Of a DNA stretch of 16,773 bases, positions 6,624 through 14,640 are shown piece by piece. This stretch comes from Hyphomicrobiales bacterium. GTDB taxonomy: Bacteria > Pseudomonadota > Alphaproteobacteria > Rhizobiales > Xanthobacteraceae. Under the pieces are notes generated by a model. The model saw only the letters and a list, made by a program, of their open reading frames with translations. It searched no databases and was not told the DNA's origin. The stretch spans positions 17,002 through 33,774 of the forward strand of contig JAPLPC010000575.1 of assembly GCA_026400425.1 (NCBI GenBank), in the 5' to 3' direction. Made by a program: the position numbers and the translations under genes. How positions within the stretch are numbered: the first letter of the stretch is position 1; the number at the start of each line of letters is the position of its first letter.

Positions 6624-8228
6624 TTACAGCGGCACCTTGCGGAATTCGCGGTTGATCAGCCCGGCTTCTTCCAGATCGAGATCGCGCTCGATGCGACGGC
6701 GGCTTTCGTCGGTGATGTTGCCGTCGCGCAGCTGCGCATGGATATACTTGCGCTCTGCGGCGATCAGTTCGCGCACCAGATCGATCCCCAGCGCCGAGAC
6801 GTCCATTTCGGGATCGAGTTCGGTAGGAAGCTGATTGGATCGGTTCTCATGCCGGGCGCGCAGCAACTTCACCACCTCGTCGGACAATTCGCGGTCGTCG
6901 GTCATCGCATCGAGTGAGGCCAGCGCCTTGGCCAGGGCATTGCGGCGCGCGTCGAGTTCGGCCTCGTGTTCGGCGATCACTTCCTCGCGGCCGATCCTGC
7001 CCATGCCGAGCCAGTCCACCACCAGCGGCAGGCCGAGACCGAAGCCGACCACGGTGATGAGGATGATGTTGAAGGAGACGAACAGGATCAGGTCGCGCGC
7101 CGGAAACCCCTCGCCCGAGGCCAGCGCGAACGGTAGCGCCAGCGCGGCCGCCAGCGAGACCGCACCGCGCACGCCGGTGAAGGCGATGACAAACGTGAAT
7201 TTCCAGTCCGGCGCGGGATCGGTGCGGCGAAGTCCGCTGCTCAGCATGCGCGGGACATAGATGGCGGCATAGACCCAGAGGAAGCGCGCGATCACGATGA
7301 CCGTTATCACAAGCGCCGTGGCCACCACGATCTCGGCGAATGGAAACGCCTTCGATTTCTCGATCAGCGCCCGCATCTGAAAGCCGGTCAAAAGGAAGAG
7401 CAGGCCCTCGACCAGAAAGATGATCAGGTCCCAGAAGAAGATGCCCTGCAGCCGTGTCGCCGCGGAAATCAGCAGCGGGCCGTTCCAGGAGATGTAGAGG
7501 CCGCAGGCCACGGTGGCGATGATGCCGGAGCCGCCGAGATGTTCGGGAACGAGATAGGCAACGTAAGGCGTCAACAATGACAGCGTGATCTCGAATTGCG
7601 GATCGCGCGCCCAATGGCGCAGCCGCAGGCTGAGCCAGCCGATGGCGAGGCCGAAGGCAAGTTCGCAGATCAGGATCGCAGCGAAGGTGCCGGCCGCTTT
7701 CGGCAGCGAGAAAGCGCCGGTGGAGATCGCCACCACCGCGAAGCGATACAGGATCAGCGTGGTGGCATCATTGGCGAGCCCCTCGCCTTCCAGCACCACC
7801 AGCAATCGACGCGGCAGGCCGAGCTTGCGCGCCACTGCCAGCGGCGCCACCACGTCGGGCGGTGCCACGATGGCGCCGAGCAGAAAGCCGACGCCCCACG
7901 GCAATCCGATCAGATAATGCGTGGCAGTGGCGACCAGACAGGCGGTGAAGATCACGCAACCCACGGCCAGCAGCGTGATCATGCGCAGATTGTAGCGGAA
8001 TTCGCGCCAGCTCATGGCGACGCTCGCCGAATAGATCAGCGGTGGCAGGATGCCCAGCAGCACCAGTTCGGGCGGCAATTCGAGCGCCGGCATCCCCGGC
8101 ACGAAGGCCAATCCGATGCCCGCCAACAGCATCGCGATCGCCGGCGCGACATTGATCCGCTTGGCCAACGGCGCCGTCGCCGCCAGCACGGCGACGAGAA
8201 TCAGAAAGATCGGGAATTTGGCATCCAC
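6624..8228 (-). CDS. CPA1-family Na+/H+ antiporter
   Basis: This inner-membrane monovalent cation/proton antiporter of the NhaP/CPA1 type, 534 residues, would export Na+ (or K+) in exchange for protons and support pH and salt tolerance. About 12 helices occupy residues 5-410. The ion-binding signature is complete: VAPPDVVAPLAVARKLGLPR at about 121-140 and the Asn-Asp pair N153-D154 in LEGEGLANDATTLILYRF. A later conserved helix reads FTGVRGAVSLAAALALP. The last 120 residues form a hydrophilic, charged, probably cytoplasmic regulatory tail (REEVIAEHEAELDARRNALA and onward). The GTG at 8226-8228 is used, preceded by GAGAGG; the ATG at 8222-8224 is out of frame. It looks intact. The exact ion cannot be told from sequence. 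Confidence 0.92.
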   Translation of the reverse strand: MDAKFPIFLILVAVLAATAPLAKRINVAPAIAMLLAGIGLAFVPGMPALELPPELVLLGILPPLIYSASVAMSWREFRYNLRMITLLAVGCVIFTACLVATATHYLIGLPWGVGFLLGAIVAPPDVVAPLAVARKLGLPRRLLVVLEGEGLANDATTLILYRFAVVAISTGAFSLPKAAGTFAAILICELAFGLAIGWLSLRLRHWARDPQFEITLSLLTPYVAYLVPEHLGGSGIIATVACGLYISWNGPLLISAATRLQGIFFWDLIIFLVEGLLFLLTGFQMRALIEKSKAFPFAEIVVATALVITVIVIARFLWVYAAIYVPRMLSSGLRRTDPAPDWKFTFVIAFTGVRGAVSLAAALALPFALASGEGFPARDLILFVSFNIILITVVGFGLGLPLVVDWLGMGRIGREEVIAEHEAELDARRNALAKALASLDAMTDDRELSDEVVKLLRARHENRSNQLPTELDPEMDVSALGIDLVRELIAAERKYIHAQLRDGNITDESRRRIERDLDLEEAGLINREFRKVPL

Positions 8229-8334
8229 GCGGGCGCACCTCTCGGGGCTTCACTTGGCCCTAATGGCGGAACGCGTCAATGTGTCTCAGCATCAGGCGCA
8301 GTGCCGGACCAGTCACCGCCCGGCCGCGCAGAGA

Positions 8335-9027
8335 TCACAATGCGCTGGCGGCGATATTGACCATCAGCGCCACCAGCGCGGTGTTGAAGATGAATGAGAC
8401 GATGCCGTGCGCGGTCGCGGTGCGGCGGATGATCTTGTCGGTGATGCCGACGTCGGAGACCTGCGCGGTCATGCCGATCACGAACGAGAAGTATACGAAG
8501 TCCCAGTAGTCGGGATCTTCCTTGTCGTCGCCGGCGGGGAACGCCAGGCCACCCGCTCGGCTGCCGTGATAATACTGATGCGCGTAGTGCAGCGAATAGG
8601 TGGTGTGGACGGCAGCCCATGACGACGCGATGGTGACCACCGCCAGAGCCAGCTCATAACCGGTGCGATGCCCGGCGCCGAGTTCGAACACGATCGCGGC
8701 GATCGAGGCGAAGGCGCCGAAGGCCGCCACCAGCAGAATGATGAAGCTGCCGTCATCCTGCAGCGCGGCGTTGCGGCGGATGTGCGTCTGGCTGTCCCGG
8801 CGCAACATCATGCTGTAGACCAGCAAAAGATAGAACAAGATGAACACATCCCAGCCGATCAGGAGCCGGGTCACCACGCGCAGCGATGACGGCAGCAGCA
8901 GGCAGGCAGCGATGCCGATCGCCAGTGCGATAAATGTCCGCGGCCGCGCATAGACGATGCGATAGGCGCGCGGCATCCGCCGAAACCGGGCAAGGACGTC
9001 GTCGAGATCCTTGCCCGCCTCGGTCAT
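8335..9027 (-). CDS. DUF1345 family membrane protein
   Basis: This 230-residue integral membrane protein belongs to the uncharacterised DUF1345 family. The diagnostic block DPDYWDFVYFSFVIGMTAQ followed by VSDVGITDKIIRRTATAHG is present near residues 170-205. Another conserved stretch, SSWAAVHTTYSLHYAHQYY, precedes it. About five hydrophobic helices are visible. The start ATG (9025-9027) is 12 nt after the ispA stop and its AAGGCG ribosome site overlaps that stop, so it is probably co-transcribed with ispA. No function is known for the family; a transport or stress role would be a guess. Confidence 0.88.
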   Translation of the reverse strand: MTEAGKDLDDVLARFRRMPRAYRIVYARPRTFIALAIGIAACLLLPSSLRVVTRLLIGWDVFILFYLLLVYSMMLRRDSQTHIRRNAALQDDGSFIILLVAAFGAFASIAAIVFELGAGHRTGYELALAVVTIASSWAAVHTTYSLHYAHQYYHGSRAGGLAFPAGDDKEDPDYWDFVYFSFVIGMTAQVSDVGITDKIIRRTATAHGIVSFIFNTALVALMVNIAASAL

Positions 9028-9039
9028 GTCGACTGCGCC

Positions 9040-9966
9040 TTAACTCTTGCGCTCGGCCACGAAGCGGGCCGCGGCCCGCAACACGTCACCTTTGGTGCCG
9101 AAGATCGACAGCGACGCGTCGGCACTGGCGATCAGATCGGCAACACGCTTCTTGGCGCCATCGACGCCGAGTTGGGTGACGAATGTCGTCTTGTTGAGCG
9201 CGGCATCGGCGCCGGCCGGCTTGCCGAGCGTTGCGGCATCGGCTTCGACGTCGAGCAGATCGTCGGCGATCTGGAACGCTTCGCCGAGCGCGCGGCCGTA
9301 ATCGTCGAGCGCCTTGTATTCCTTCGGCGTGGCCTGGCCGAGCAGTGCGCCGGCGATGACGCCGTAACGCAGCAATGCCCCGGTCTTCATCTGCTGCACG
9401 CGGGCCACGTCCACCGGCTCCTTGTCGCCGAAGCGGCCTTCGCCGGCGAGGTCGAGCATCTGGCCGCCGACCATGCCACCGAGGCCGGCGCAGCGTGCCA
9501 GCGCGCGCGTCAGCAGCAGACGCACATTGGCATCGTCATGGATTTCGTCGCGCGTCACGATGTCGAAGGCCAGCGTCAGCAGCGCGTCGCCGGCCAGAAT
9601 CGCCGTCGCGTCGTCCGTCGCCTTGTGCAGGGTCGGGCGGCCGCGGCGCAGGTCGCTATTGTCCATCGCCGGCAGGTCATCATGGATCAGCGAATAGCAA
9701 TGGATGCATTCCAGCGCGGCGCCGACCAGCAGTGCGGGCTCGCGATGCACGCCGAACACGGCAGCACTCTCCACCACCAGGAACGGACGCAGCCGCTTGC
9801 CGCCGCCGAGCGACGAATAGCGCATGGCATCCATCAGCCGCTTCGGCCGCGCGATCTCGTCCGGCAGCACGCCGTCACTCAGCACCTTGGTCAGGACGGC
9901 TTCGGTATCGTCCGCGGTCTGGTCCAGGCGCGAAGCAAAATCTTTGGTGGAGGCACCGGTCGACAT
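9040..9966 (-). CDS. ispA: Farnesyl diphosphate synthase (short-chain polyprenyl synthase)
   Basis: This cytosolic trans-prenyltransferase condenses IPP with DMAPP/GPP to farnesyl diphosphate, the precursor of undecaprenyl phosphate, quinone side chains and hopanoids. It has 308 residues from the ATG at 9964-9966. Both Mg-binding Asp-rich motifs are seen: DDLPAMD at 96-102 (within CYSLIHDDLPAMDNSDLRRG) and DDLLD at 235-239 (FQIADDLLDVEAD). The GGGKRLRP substrate motif is at about 54-61. The two extra residues in the first motif and the Tyr at position 91 match bacterial FPP synthases such as E. coli IspA; a GGPP product cannot be fully excluded. A GGAG ribosome site sits 9 nt upstream. It is divergent from mtgA, whose lipid-II substrate depends on the isoprenoid made here. 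Confidence 0.93.
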   Translation of the reverse strand: MSTGASTKDFASRLDQTADDTEAVLTKVLSDGVLPDEIARPKRLMDAMRYSSLGGGKRLRPFLVVESAAVFGVHREPALLVGAALECIHCYSLIHDDLPAMDNSDLRRGRPTLHKATDDATAILAGDALLTLAFDIVTRDEIHDDANVRLLLTRALARCAGLGGMVGGQMLDLAGEGRFGDKEPVDVARVQQMKTGALLRYGVIAGALLGQATPKEYKALDDYGRALGEAFQIADDLLDVEADAATLGKPAGADAALNKTTFVTQLGVDGAKKRVADLIASADASLSIFGTKGDVLRAAARFVAERKS

Positions 9967-9995
9967 TAAGAATAGCTCCAGATCAATTTGGCCGG

Positions 9996-10024
9996 ACAAT
10001 CCTCTATGGCAATGCCGACGTCAA
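9996..10024 (-). promoter_or_regulatory. Possible promoter for ispA
   Basis: On the minus strand TTGACG (10024-10019) is followed after 17 nt by GATTGT (10001-9996), about 30 nt before the ispA start codon. The -35 match is good (5 of 6) and the -10 is poor. It lies in the 168-nt gap shared with divergent mtgA. Confidence 0.3.
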
Positions 10025-10134
10025 TTGCGCCTGCGGCATCCCGCCACGATTGGTCACGGCAAGCTTAACCGGCTTGAAATCAGGGCCGAAACTCCGCTTT
10101 AACAGCAGGACAGCTCCGAGCAGGAAACTCATCC

Positions 10135-10781
10135 GTGCGCCTTGTCCGACGCCTTATCCTGATCGGGATCCTGCTCGTCCTGATCCCCTATCTGCTGACC
10201 CCGCTCTATGCGATCGGCAAGCCGGTTTCGACCCTGATGATCTGGCGCTGGATCACCGGCGCGCCGGTGGAGCGAACTTGGGTGGACCTGAAGGCCATCG
10301 CTCCGGGCTTGCCGCGCAGCGTGGTGGGCTCCGAGGATGCGCGCTTCTGCAGCCATCAGGGCATCGACTGGAATTCGCTGCAGACGGCCATCGATGACGC
10401 GCAGGACGGCGAAGTGTCCGGTGGCGGTTCCACCATCACCCAGCAGGTGGCCAAGAACCTGTTCCTGTGGCAGGGGCGCAGCTTCATCCGCAAGGGGATG
10501 GAGATACCGTTGGCCATGTGGATCGATCTGGTGCTCAGCAAGCAGCGTATCCTGGAACTTTACCTGAACATCGCCGAAATGGGCCCGACCGGGCAGTTTG
10601 GCGCCGAAGCCGGCTCGCGGTATGCCTTCGGGCGCTCCGCCGCTGACATTTCGCCCCGACAGGCAGCTCTTCTGGCCGCGCTTCTGCCCAATCCGGTCAC
10701 CCGAAGCGCCAAGACGCCGGGTCCGGGTGTGCGTCGGCCAGAGCCCAGTCGTCCGAACTGGGACGCTGCTGGGAGAGCTGA
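10135..10781 (+). CDS. mtgA: Monofunctional peptidoglycan glycosyltransferase, frame-shifted near its C-terminus
   Basis: MtgA is a membrane-anchored transglycosylase (GT51) that polymerises lipid II into glycan strands in the periplasm. The GTG at 10135 follows AGGAAA. One N-terminal anchor (residues 6-28) precedes the GT51 domain, which has all key elements: the catalytic Glu E67 in VGSEDARFCSHQGIDW, GGGSTITQQVAKNLFLW, and E148 in LYLNIAEMGPTGQFGAEAG. RYAFGRSAADISPRQAALL follows, then LLPNP. After PGPGVRR (about 10735) the zero frame becomes low-complexity and unlike the family. The +1 frame instead gives ARAQSSELGRCWES and a stop at 10779-10781, which looks like the true tail. About six residues seem to be missing at the junction. 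Without a stop, the zero frame runs on into rpmF. The catalytic domain is complete, so the enzyme could still work. Confidence 0.85.
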
Positions 10782-10819
10782 GAGCGGTGAATTCCCCGAA
10801 ATTTCCGTTCGCGCTGCCC

Positions 10820-10848
10820 TAGCCATCGCGCTATGCATCCGTTATAAG
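10820..10848 (+). promoter_or_regulatory. Probable sigma-70-type promoter for rpmF
   Basis: TAGCCA at 10820-10825 (4 of 6 to the -35 consensus) and TATAAG at 10843-10848 (5 of 6 to the -10 consensus) are separated by exactly 17 nt. They are about 115 nt before the rpmF start. A separate promoter fits a ribosomal protein gene that needs much higher expression than mtgA. Confidence 0.45.
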
Positions 10849-10962
10849 CCCGGCCTTATCAGCGATTTTGCCTGCGCGCTTTGTGCTGGCCGCCCGGAAC
10901 CGGGCACCGATCGACAACACCGCCCAGACCTTCTGGCAAGAGAAGTTGCAAGGACTTATCCA

Positions 10963-11148
10963 ATGGCCGTTCCAAGAAGAAAAACATCGCCGTCGCGGCG
11001 TGGCATGCGTCGTTCGGCTGACGCGATCAAGACCACGGCCTATGTCGAGGACAAGGACTCCGGCGAACTGCGCCGTCCGCACCACCTCGACCTGAAGACC
11101 GGCATGTATAAGGGCCGTCAGGTTCTGAAGGTAAAGAAGGACGCCTGA
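10963..11148 (+). CDS. rpmF: 50S ribosomal protein L32
   Basis: This 61-residue basic protein is a component of the large ribosomal subunit. It has the standard L32 opening MAVPRRKTSPSRRGMRRSAD, then the alphaproteobacterial body (YVEDKDSGELRRPHHLDLKT) and GMYKGRQVLKVKKDA. The zinc-binding cysteines of some L32 forms are absent, as is normal in this group. AAGGA lies about 10 nt upstream of the ATG at 10963. The frame is open far upstream (from 10135) only because mtgA is frame-shifted; L32 should not be read as the tail of a fusion. A terminator follows at 11236. Confidence 0.96.
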   Translation: MAVPRRKTSPSRRGMRRSADAIKTTAYVEDKDSGELRRPHHLDLKTGMYKGRQVLKVKKDA

Positions 11149-11235
11149 TCCAGGCAGGCGGATCGCCAGTCGGCTCCGCCTCTTGTCCCGGCAGATATCA
11201 ATCCTGTCGCTTCATCCAAATCCGCTTCGATCCAG

Positions 11236-11265
11236 ACCCCGCTTTTTTGGCGGGGTTTGTCTTTT
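11236..11265 (+). terminator. Rho-independent terminator of rpmF
   Basis: ACCCCGC at 11236-11242 pairs with GCGGGGT at 11250-11256 around a seven-base T-rich loop. The stem is followed by TTTGTCTTTT to 11265. It lies 87 nt after the rpmF stop with no gene in between. Confidence 0.85.
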
Positions 11266-11370
11266 CTAGATGATCCGGCATGCCTGCGGCCTGTGCGCGT
11301 GCGACTAACCGGTGCGCGGACCGTGGCAGCAAGCCGGCATGGCTTGCACGGGCTTGCGTGCCGCACCATA

Positions 11371-11386
11371 AGTTCATTTCTGAACT
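11371..11386. promoter_or_regulatory. Short inverted repeat, possible operator
   Basis: AGTTCA-TTTC-TGAACT is a perfect 6-bp inverted repeat with a four-base spacer, 110 nt upstream of the membrane-protein gene at 11496. It could be a regulator binding site or a chance palindrome. It does not match the GTTC-N7-GTTC SOS box of alphaproteobacteria. Confidence 0.3.
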
Positions 11387-11495
11387 GTACTTCCGCCCGA
11401 ATTCGCTTCAACACTGGCGCTAACGCAGTTCCCTGCTGATGCGCCCGCATCTGTGTCATGCGTTCATTTTTCCTCGCGCGAAGAAGGCTCTCCCG

Positions 11496-12248
11496 ATGAT
11501 CGGTTTTCCGCTGCTGCTGATTCCGGTGGCGATCTGCAACATCATCGTTTTCCTGATGCCCGATCTGTCACTGGCAGGGCCGGTGCAGCTGTTTTCCATC
11601 ACTCTGCCGTCGCAGGACGTCCTTTATATCTCGCTGAAGGACATGCTGGTTTCGCTGTCGATCCTGTTGCTGCTGCTCGAAGTCGTGCGTGCGGCACGCC
11701 CCGCCTCGAAATATTTCACCGACCATCTGCTTTCGCTGCTGGTGGCCGCCGGTGCCATCTATGAATTCGTCATGCTGCCGAAATTCGGCAATGCGACGTT
11801 CTTCACCATCGCACTGATCGCGCTGATCGACTTCTTCGCCGGCATCTCGCTGCGCGCCCGCCGCCCGCGCCGTGTCGCGGCACCCGTCTATGCCGACACC
11901 GCCCCGCAGCATCAGCCCGCGCCCGTTGCACCGACGCCTGTGCCCGCTACGCCCGCTGCCGTGACGCCGGCCCCGCTCGCAACACCTGCGCCCGTCCCGC
12001 CGGCCACCTCGGTCGCCGAATCCGTGCTGGCTGAAAAGCCGGAGCCGAAGATCGAACGCGTCGAGCCGACCTATCAGCGGATCGAGCCCAAGATCGAATC
12101 AGGAATCGAGCCCAAGATCGAGCCACGCATCGAAACGCCCGGCGACACCAAACCGGTTGCGCCCGAAGTCGTCGCCCATACCTCACCGCAAATCACCGCC
12201 CCGGATCTGCAGCCGGACGCACCGGCACCGGACAAACCGAAGAGCTGA
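11496..12248 (+). CDS. Four-helix membrane protein with a Pro/Ala-rich and Glu/Lys-repeat tail, function unknown
   Basis: I do not recognise a named family. From the ATG at 11496 (AAGG-type ribosome site just upstream) the product has 250 residues. Four hydrophobic helices lie at about 3-22 (GFPLLLIPVAICNIIVFLM), 45-64, 73-94 and 100-119, with the last loop ending in an Arg cluster (LRARRPRRVAAP). The second half (from about 125) is soluble. A Pro/Ala/Thr-rich stretch comes first, then a charged segment with repeated IEPKIE units, then another Pro-rich end. This looks like a small membrane domain with a flexible, disordered cytoplasmic tail, possibly for spanning distance or binding partners. 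The frame opens upstream at 11439, but that extension looks non-coding. It stands alone, with rpmF closed off by its terminator. Confidence 0.75.
   Translation: MIGFPLLLIPVAICNIIVFLMPDLSLAGPVQLFSITLPSQDVLYISLKDMLVSLSILLLLLEVVRAARPASKYFTDHLLSLLVAAGAIYEFVMLPKFGNATFFTIALIALIDFFAGISLRARRPRRVAAPVYADTAPQHQPAPVAPTPVPATPAAVTPAPLATPAPVPPATSVAESVLAEKPEPKIERVEPTYQRIEPKIESGIEPKIEPRIETPGDTKPVAPEVVAHTSPQITAPDLQPDAPAPDKPKS
12081..12121 (+). repeat. In-frame tandem repeat coding IEPKIE
   Basis: ATCGAGCCCAAGATCGA occurs at 12081-12097 and again at 12105-12121, a 24-nt period (eight codons), with a decayed third copy after 12121 (IEPRIE). It lies in the charged tail of the 11496-12248 protein and probably arose by local duplication. 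Confidence 0.8.
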
Positions 12249-12293
12249 GGCGCTGATCCCTGCCCGCTGCGCCACCGGGGGAAGGGAAAAGAC

Positions 12294-12592
12294 TTAGGCC
12301 AGCCGCGTCACGCGGTTGGTCGCCGCGCCCGCTGCAAAAGCGCCCGCGGCATTCCGGTAAGCCGCCTGGACGTCGGCGATCTCCGCCCGCCGCAGCACGC
12401 GGGTCTGCGGCACCTGCTCAGCGGTTGCGATCAGATGAACGAGGAAGGCGGGTATGCAGGCGCCGTCCGCGCCACCGGCTCGGTCGGCGTCAAGGCGGCA
12501 TCGTCCGCCGCCTTTTCGATCACGATATCGCCCGCGCGCCGCATCGGATGCGACGTGGTGGGAAATACGCGGCCGGTCGCCCTGATCGCCAT
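12294..12592 (-). pseudogene. Small hypothetical protein, frame-shifted
   Basis: A small gene is visible only when two frames are joined. The ATG at 12590-12592 opens MAIRATGRVFPTTSHPMRRA and reads to AYPPSSFI, where a TGA occurs at 12433-12431. The neighbouring frame then continues HLIATAEQVPQTRVLRRAEI and ends GAATNRVTRLA with the stop at 12294-12296. The joined product is about 100 residues. The PQTR-x-RRAE segment resembles the C-terminus of small uncharacterised proteins of Bradyrhizobium relatives (from memory). It has no signal peptide or membrane helix, and a function cannot be offered. The break near 12431-12445 probably includes the loss of a few residues, like the other lesions in the window. 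Overlapping plus-strand frames here are shadows. Confidence 0.6.
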
Positions 12593-12825
12593 GGTCAAAC
12601 GCGCTCGTGTCTCGAATTAGGACAGAGGGTCGCCCCTCTTCGCACCTATCGCAAGACCCGTGCCCGGCGCTCCACAGGCGTGCAGGCTCGGCGGGTTGTT
12701 GCGAAAACGCGCCACAAAGCTACGAATTCTTCAGTGTCTGATAAGTTCGACTCACTTTTCAATGCCATGACCCCGTATTGTCGTGGCACGAATCATCGCA
12801 ACGGCGTCCCGAAACGAGGCGACAC

Positions 12826-14506
12826 GTGACATCCGCCCCACCCGATCATGCCTCAGAGCCCCCATTCGGTCTATCCGAGGCAGACATCCTGGCGCGTCTC
12901 GGGCAAGCCGCCTTCGTCTGGGACATCGGCAGCGACGCCATCACCTGGACCGCGGCGGCTGCAACGATCTTTACCGACATCCCGGCCGGGACCCTGGCGC
13001 GCGGCAGCGACCTCGCCGGCCTGATCGAGCCGCATCGCGCCGTGCGCAGCGAAGCGCTGGTGTCGGCGCTGCAATCCGGTGGGACCTATCGCATCGATTA
13101 CGGCGTCCGCGCCTCCACCACAGCGCCGCTGTTGTGGATCGAGGAGAACGGCAGCGTGGGGACCGGCAGCGACGGCCGCCCGCTCCGCGTCGAGGGCATC
13201 GTACGCGTCAACACCGAGCGCCACGCCCAGGACGAGCAACTCCTGAAACTGTCGCAGCGCGATCCCCTCACCGGCGAGCTCAATCGCACCCACCTGCTGG
13301 CGGCGCTGGCCGAGGCCATCGAGGAAGCCACGCGCTTCCGCGCCTCGTCTGCATTCATGCTGATCGGCATCGATCACCTCGGCCGCATCAACGATGCATT
13401 CGGCTTCGACGTCGCCGACGACGTCATCGCCGCGATCGCCGAACGCATCCGCACGCGGCTGCGCGGCGGCGACATCATGGGCCGGTTCTCCGGCAACAAA
13501 TTCGGCCTGGTGCTGAAGAACTGCACCGCCGACGATGCCAATATCGCGGCCGAACGATTCCTGGCTGGCATCCGCGACGACGTGATCCCGACCAAATCCG
13601 GCCCGGTTTCGGTCACCGCAACCATCGGCGCCGTCAGCCTTCCGCGCTATGGCCGCGACGTCAACGAGGCGGTCAACCGCGCGCAGGAAGCGGTCGACGG
13701 CGCCAAACGCCGCCGCCGTGGCAGCTTCGCGCTGTGGCGTCCCAATGTGGAGCGCGATGCCCAGCGCCGCGACTGCGCTGAACGAGCGCCGCATCCTGTG
13801 TGCCTTCGAGCCGGTGGTGCATGCCGACCGCAGCGGTCCGGCCTTCTACGAAGCGCTGGTGCGGATGAAGCAGGACGACGGGCAGTTGCTGCTGGCCCCG
13901 GACATCGTGCCGGTAGCCGAGCGTCTCGGCCTGATCCGCATGGTCGATCACCGCGTGCTCGAACTCGTCATCGCCGAACTCGCCGAGTCGCCGAACGTGC
14001 AGCTGTCGCTCAACATCTCGCCGGCCACCACCATGGACCCGGACTGGTGGGCGACCATCGAATCCATGATGCGCGCGCATTCGGGCGTCGCCCAGCGGCT
14101 CATCGTGGAGATCACCGAGACGGTGGCGATCCAGGATCTCGACGACGTCAGAGGCTTCGTCAATCGCCTCAAGACCCTCGGCAGCCGCATCGCCATCGAC
14201 GATTTCGGGGCCGGCTACACGTCGTTCCGCAATCTGCGCAAACTCGCCGTGGACATCGTCAAGATCGACGGCGCCTTCGTGCAGAACATCGCCCATTCCG
14301 CCGACGACCGCGCCTTCGTGCAGACGCTGATCGATCTCTGTCACCGCCTCGAGATCGAGACCGTGGCCGAATGGGTGCAGGACGAAGCCGCCGCGACGAT
14401 GCTGCGCGAATGGGGCTGCAACTATATCCAGGGCCGGTTGACGGGCCTCGCCTCGGCAGAGCGACCGTGGCTCGGCGCAGCTGCAACGCAAGGCGCGGTG
14501 CGCTAA
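12826..14506 (+). pseudogene. PAS-like/GGDEF/EAL c-di-GMP signalling protein, broken by a frame shift between its domains
   Basis: The protein should be a cytoplasmic c-di-GMP turnover enzyme. The GTG at 12826 follows GAGG and opens a PAS-like sensor domain (about residues 15-130, GQAAFVWDIGSDAITWT). A GGDEF domain follows at about 140-300 (SQRDPLTGELNRTHLLAALA). Its active-site loop reads SGNKF (222-226) in place of GGDEF, so cyclase activity is unlikely. The EAL domain is complete in the next frame: YEALVRM, LNISPATTMDPDW, VEITETVA, IDDFGAGYTSFRNLRKL, VDIVKIDG and AEWVQDE, with metal ligands and catalytic Lys present. It is therefore predicted to be a phosphodiesterase. The first frame leaves the family after ERDAQRR (about 13768). 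The EAL frame resumes at TALNERR and ends at 14506. About ten linker residues seem to be missing. The zero frame alone runs as nonsense to 14544. Confidence 0.85.
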
Positions 14507-14516
14507 TCCCACGCGC

Positions 14517-14617
14517 GTCATTCCGGGGCACGCCGCCGGCGTGAACCCGGGTCCTTGTGCTAGTACCAACTCCAGCCCGAGATTCCGGGCTCGCGCAATG
14601 GCGCGCCCCGGAATGAC
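14517..14617. repeat. Long intergenic palindrome (REP-like element)
   Basis: GTCATTCCGGGGC at 14517-14529 and GCCCCGGAATGAC at 14605-14617 are perfect 13-bp inverted arms about 100 nt apart end to end. Inside, a second imperfect pair (GTGAACCCGG against CCGGGCTCGC) continues the stem. Palindromes beginning GTCATTCCGGGGC are scattered in many copies through Bradyrhizobium-group genomes (general knowledge). It fills the gap between the EAL gene and the DUF1304 gene. Confidence 0.8.
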
Positions 14618-14640
14618 AGATTGCGCAATAGGGGGCATTG

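Larger units (their letters stand above)
11149..11495. other. Non-coding stretch between rpmF and the next gene
   Basis: This 347-nt gap holds the rpmF terminator (11236-11265) and a short inverted repeat (11371-11386). No reading frame in it resembles a known protein, and I see no RNA gene. A promoter for the downstream gene at 11496 is expected here, but no convincing -35/-10 pair was found. Confidence 0.6.

Noticed and set aside
10135..11148. Real MtgA-L32 fusion protein
   Set aside because: The linker is low-complexity, the +1 frame holds the expected MtgA tail and stop, and L32 is complete with its own ribosome site and likely promoter.
12624..12639. Hairpin AGAGGG-N4-CCCTCT as a terminator
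   Set aside because: It is short, lacks a T-run and is not placed after a plus-strand gene.
12593..12825. 233-nt gap before the EAL gene as a possible RNA gene or riboswitch
   Set aside because: I saw no conserved tRNA, riboswitch or sRNA pattern; it probably just holds divergent promoters, none of them clear.
12425..12829. Plus-strand coding regions in the 12425-12829 interval
   Set aside because: They lie opposite the small frame-shifted minus-strand gene or in non-coding DNA and encode Arg-rich nonsense.
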